Positions 5,877 to 6,279 of a DNA stretch of 6,279 nucleotides are shown one piece after another; the stretch's first letter is position 1, and every line of letters begins with the position of its first letter. The stretch spans positions 1-6,279 of the forward strand of contig CAYVUV010000104.1 in NCBI GenBank assembly GCA_964455095.1. Direction: 5' to 3'. The translations under genes and the position numbers were made by a program. Source of the DNA: CAYVUV01 sp964455095. GTDB lineage: Bacteria; Desulfobacterota; Binatia; HRBIN30; CADEER01. The notes under the pieces were generated by a model that was not told the DNA's origin, searched no databases, and saw only the letters and a list, made by a program, of their open reading frames with translations.

Positions 5877-6164
5877 ATGAAAATTCGCCCACTACAGGAT
5901 CGTGTGATCGTGCAGCGTGTCGAGGAGGAAGAGAGAACCAAGGGGGGGATCATCATCCCCGACACCGCTAAGGAAAAGCCGCAAGAGGGCAAGGTCATCG
6001 CGGTTGGGAAAGGAAAGTTCGGAGACGACGGCAAGCTGATCCCAATGGACGTGAAGGCCGGCGATCGGATTCTGTTCGGCAAGTACTCCGGCTCCGAGGT
6101 CAAGCTCGACGGCGAAGAGCACCTGATCATGCGTGAAGAAGACATTATGGGCGTACTCGAGTAG
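5877..6164 (+). CDS. groES: Co-chaperonin GroES
   Basis: A 95-residue GroES of usual length. It forms the heptameric lid on the GroEL folding chamber in the cytosol. The opening MKIRPLQDRVIVQRVEEEE is typical of the family. The mobile loop that contacts GroEL is ERTKGGIIIPDTAKEKP (about 19-35), with its GG-I-I-I-P core. It is followed by GKVIAVGKG (38-46), the DVKAGDRILFGKYSG segment (58-72) and the end REEDIMGVLE. A strong Shine-Dalgarno, AAAGGAGAGG (5864-5873), precedes the ATG at good spacing. It is the first gene of the groESL operon; groEL begins 30 bp after its TAG. Confidence 0.98.
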   Translation: MKIRPLQDRVIVQRVEEEERTKGGIIIPDTAKEKPQEGKVIAVGKGKFGDDGKLIPMDVKAGDRILFGKYSGSEVKLDGEEHLIMREEDIMGVLE

Positions 6165-6194
6165 TCGCCCGACTTTAGAAAGGGATTCGGAAAC

Positions 6195-6279
6195 CATGGC
6201 AAAGATCGTCAAGCTCAGTCAGGACGCGCGCGACCGTATGTTGCGCGGCGTGCAACTTTTGGGTGACGCTGTCACTGTC
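6195..6279 (+). CDS. groEL: Chaperonin GroEL, N-terminal start (cut by window end)
   Basis: Only the first 28 codons are present: MAKIVKLSQDARDRMLRGVQ and onward to LLGDAVTV. This matches the GroEL N-terminus, which has the pattern KFGNDAR-KMLRGVNVLADAV in E. coli. GroEL is the 14-subunit ATP-driven folding chamber that works with GroES. AAAGGGA (6179-6185) lies 9 nt before the ATG and serves as the Shine-Dalgarno. It is co-transcribed with groES. The ATP-binding and substrate-binding parts lie outside the window. Confidence 0.95.

Overview
The window is GC-rich bacterial chromosome with dense coding and very short gaps. The family B DNA polymerase II, the RmuC type, the tandem DUF507 pair and the groES-groEL order suggest a high-GC Gram-negative lineage, perhaps one of the former Deltaproteobacteria. 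That placement rests on remembered family resemblance, not on any search. Nothing looks like a mobile element, CRISPR array, tRNA or rRNA.

Layout from left to right: (1) the 3' end of a transaldolase gene on the + strand (1-380). (2) DNA polymerase II (polB) on the - strand, occupying 393-2708 in one continuous frame that is broken by a single in-frame TAG at 1749-1751. (3) A + strand membrane protein (2800-3579) that aligns along its length with cobalamin-5'-phosphate synthase (CobS) but lacks the acidic catalytic motifs. (4) rmuC on the - strand (3589-5088), ending 9 bp from the CobS-like gene. (5) Two abutting + strand DUF507 genes (5196-5471 and 5472-5744). (6) The groES-groEL chaperonin operon, with groEL cut by the window end.

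The first four genes alternate in strand and form convergent or divergent pairs, so they are probably separate transcription units. polB and rmuC both belong to DNA maintenance, but they are not one operon because the CobS-like gene lies between them. The DUF507 pair is almost certainly one transcript. groES has its own promoter-like sequence, with no CIRCE operator seen.

The points most worth a second look are the amber codon in polB, just before the Exo III motif and the polymerase domain; the CobS-like protein without its catalytic aspartates; and the rmuC/DUF507 divergent region, which carries a 12-bp direct repeat spaced by 20 bp, a GC hairpin, and a promoter whose predicted start falls on the GTG start codon. 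I did not find a clearly new multi-gene system.
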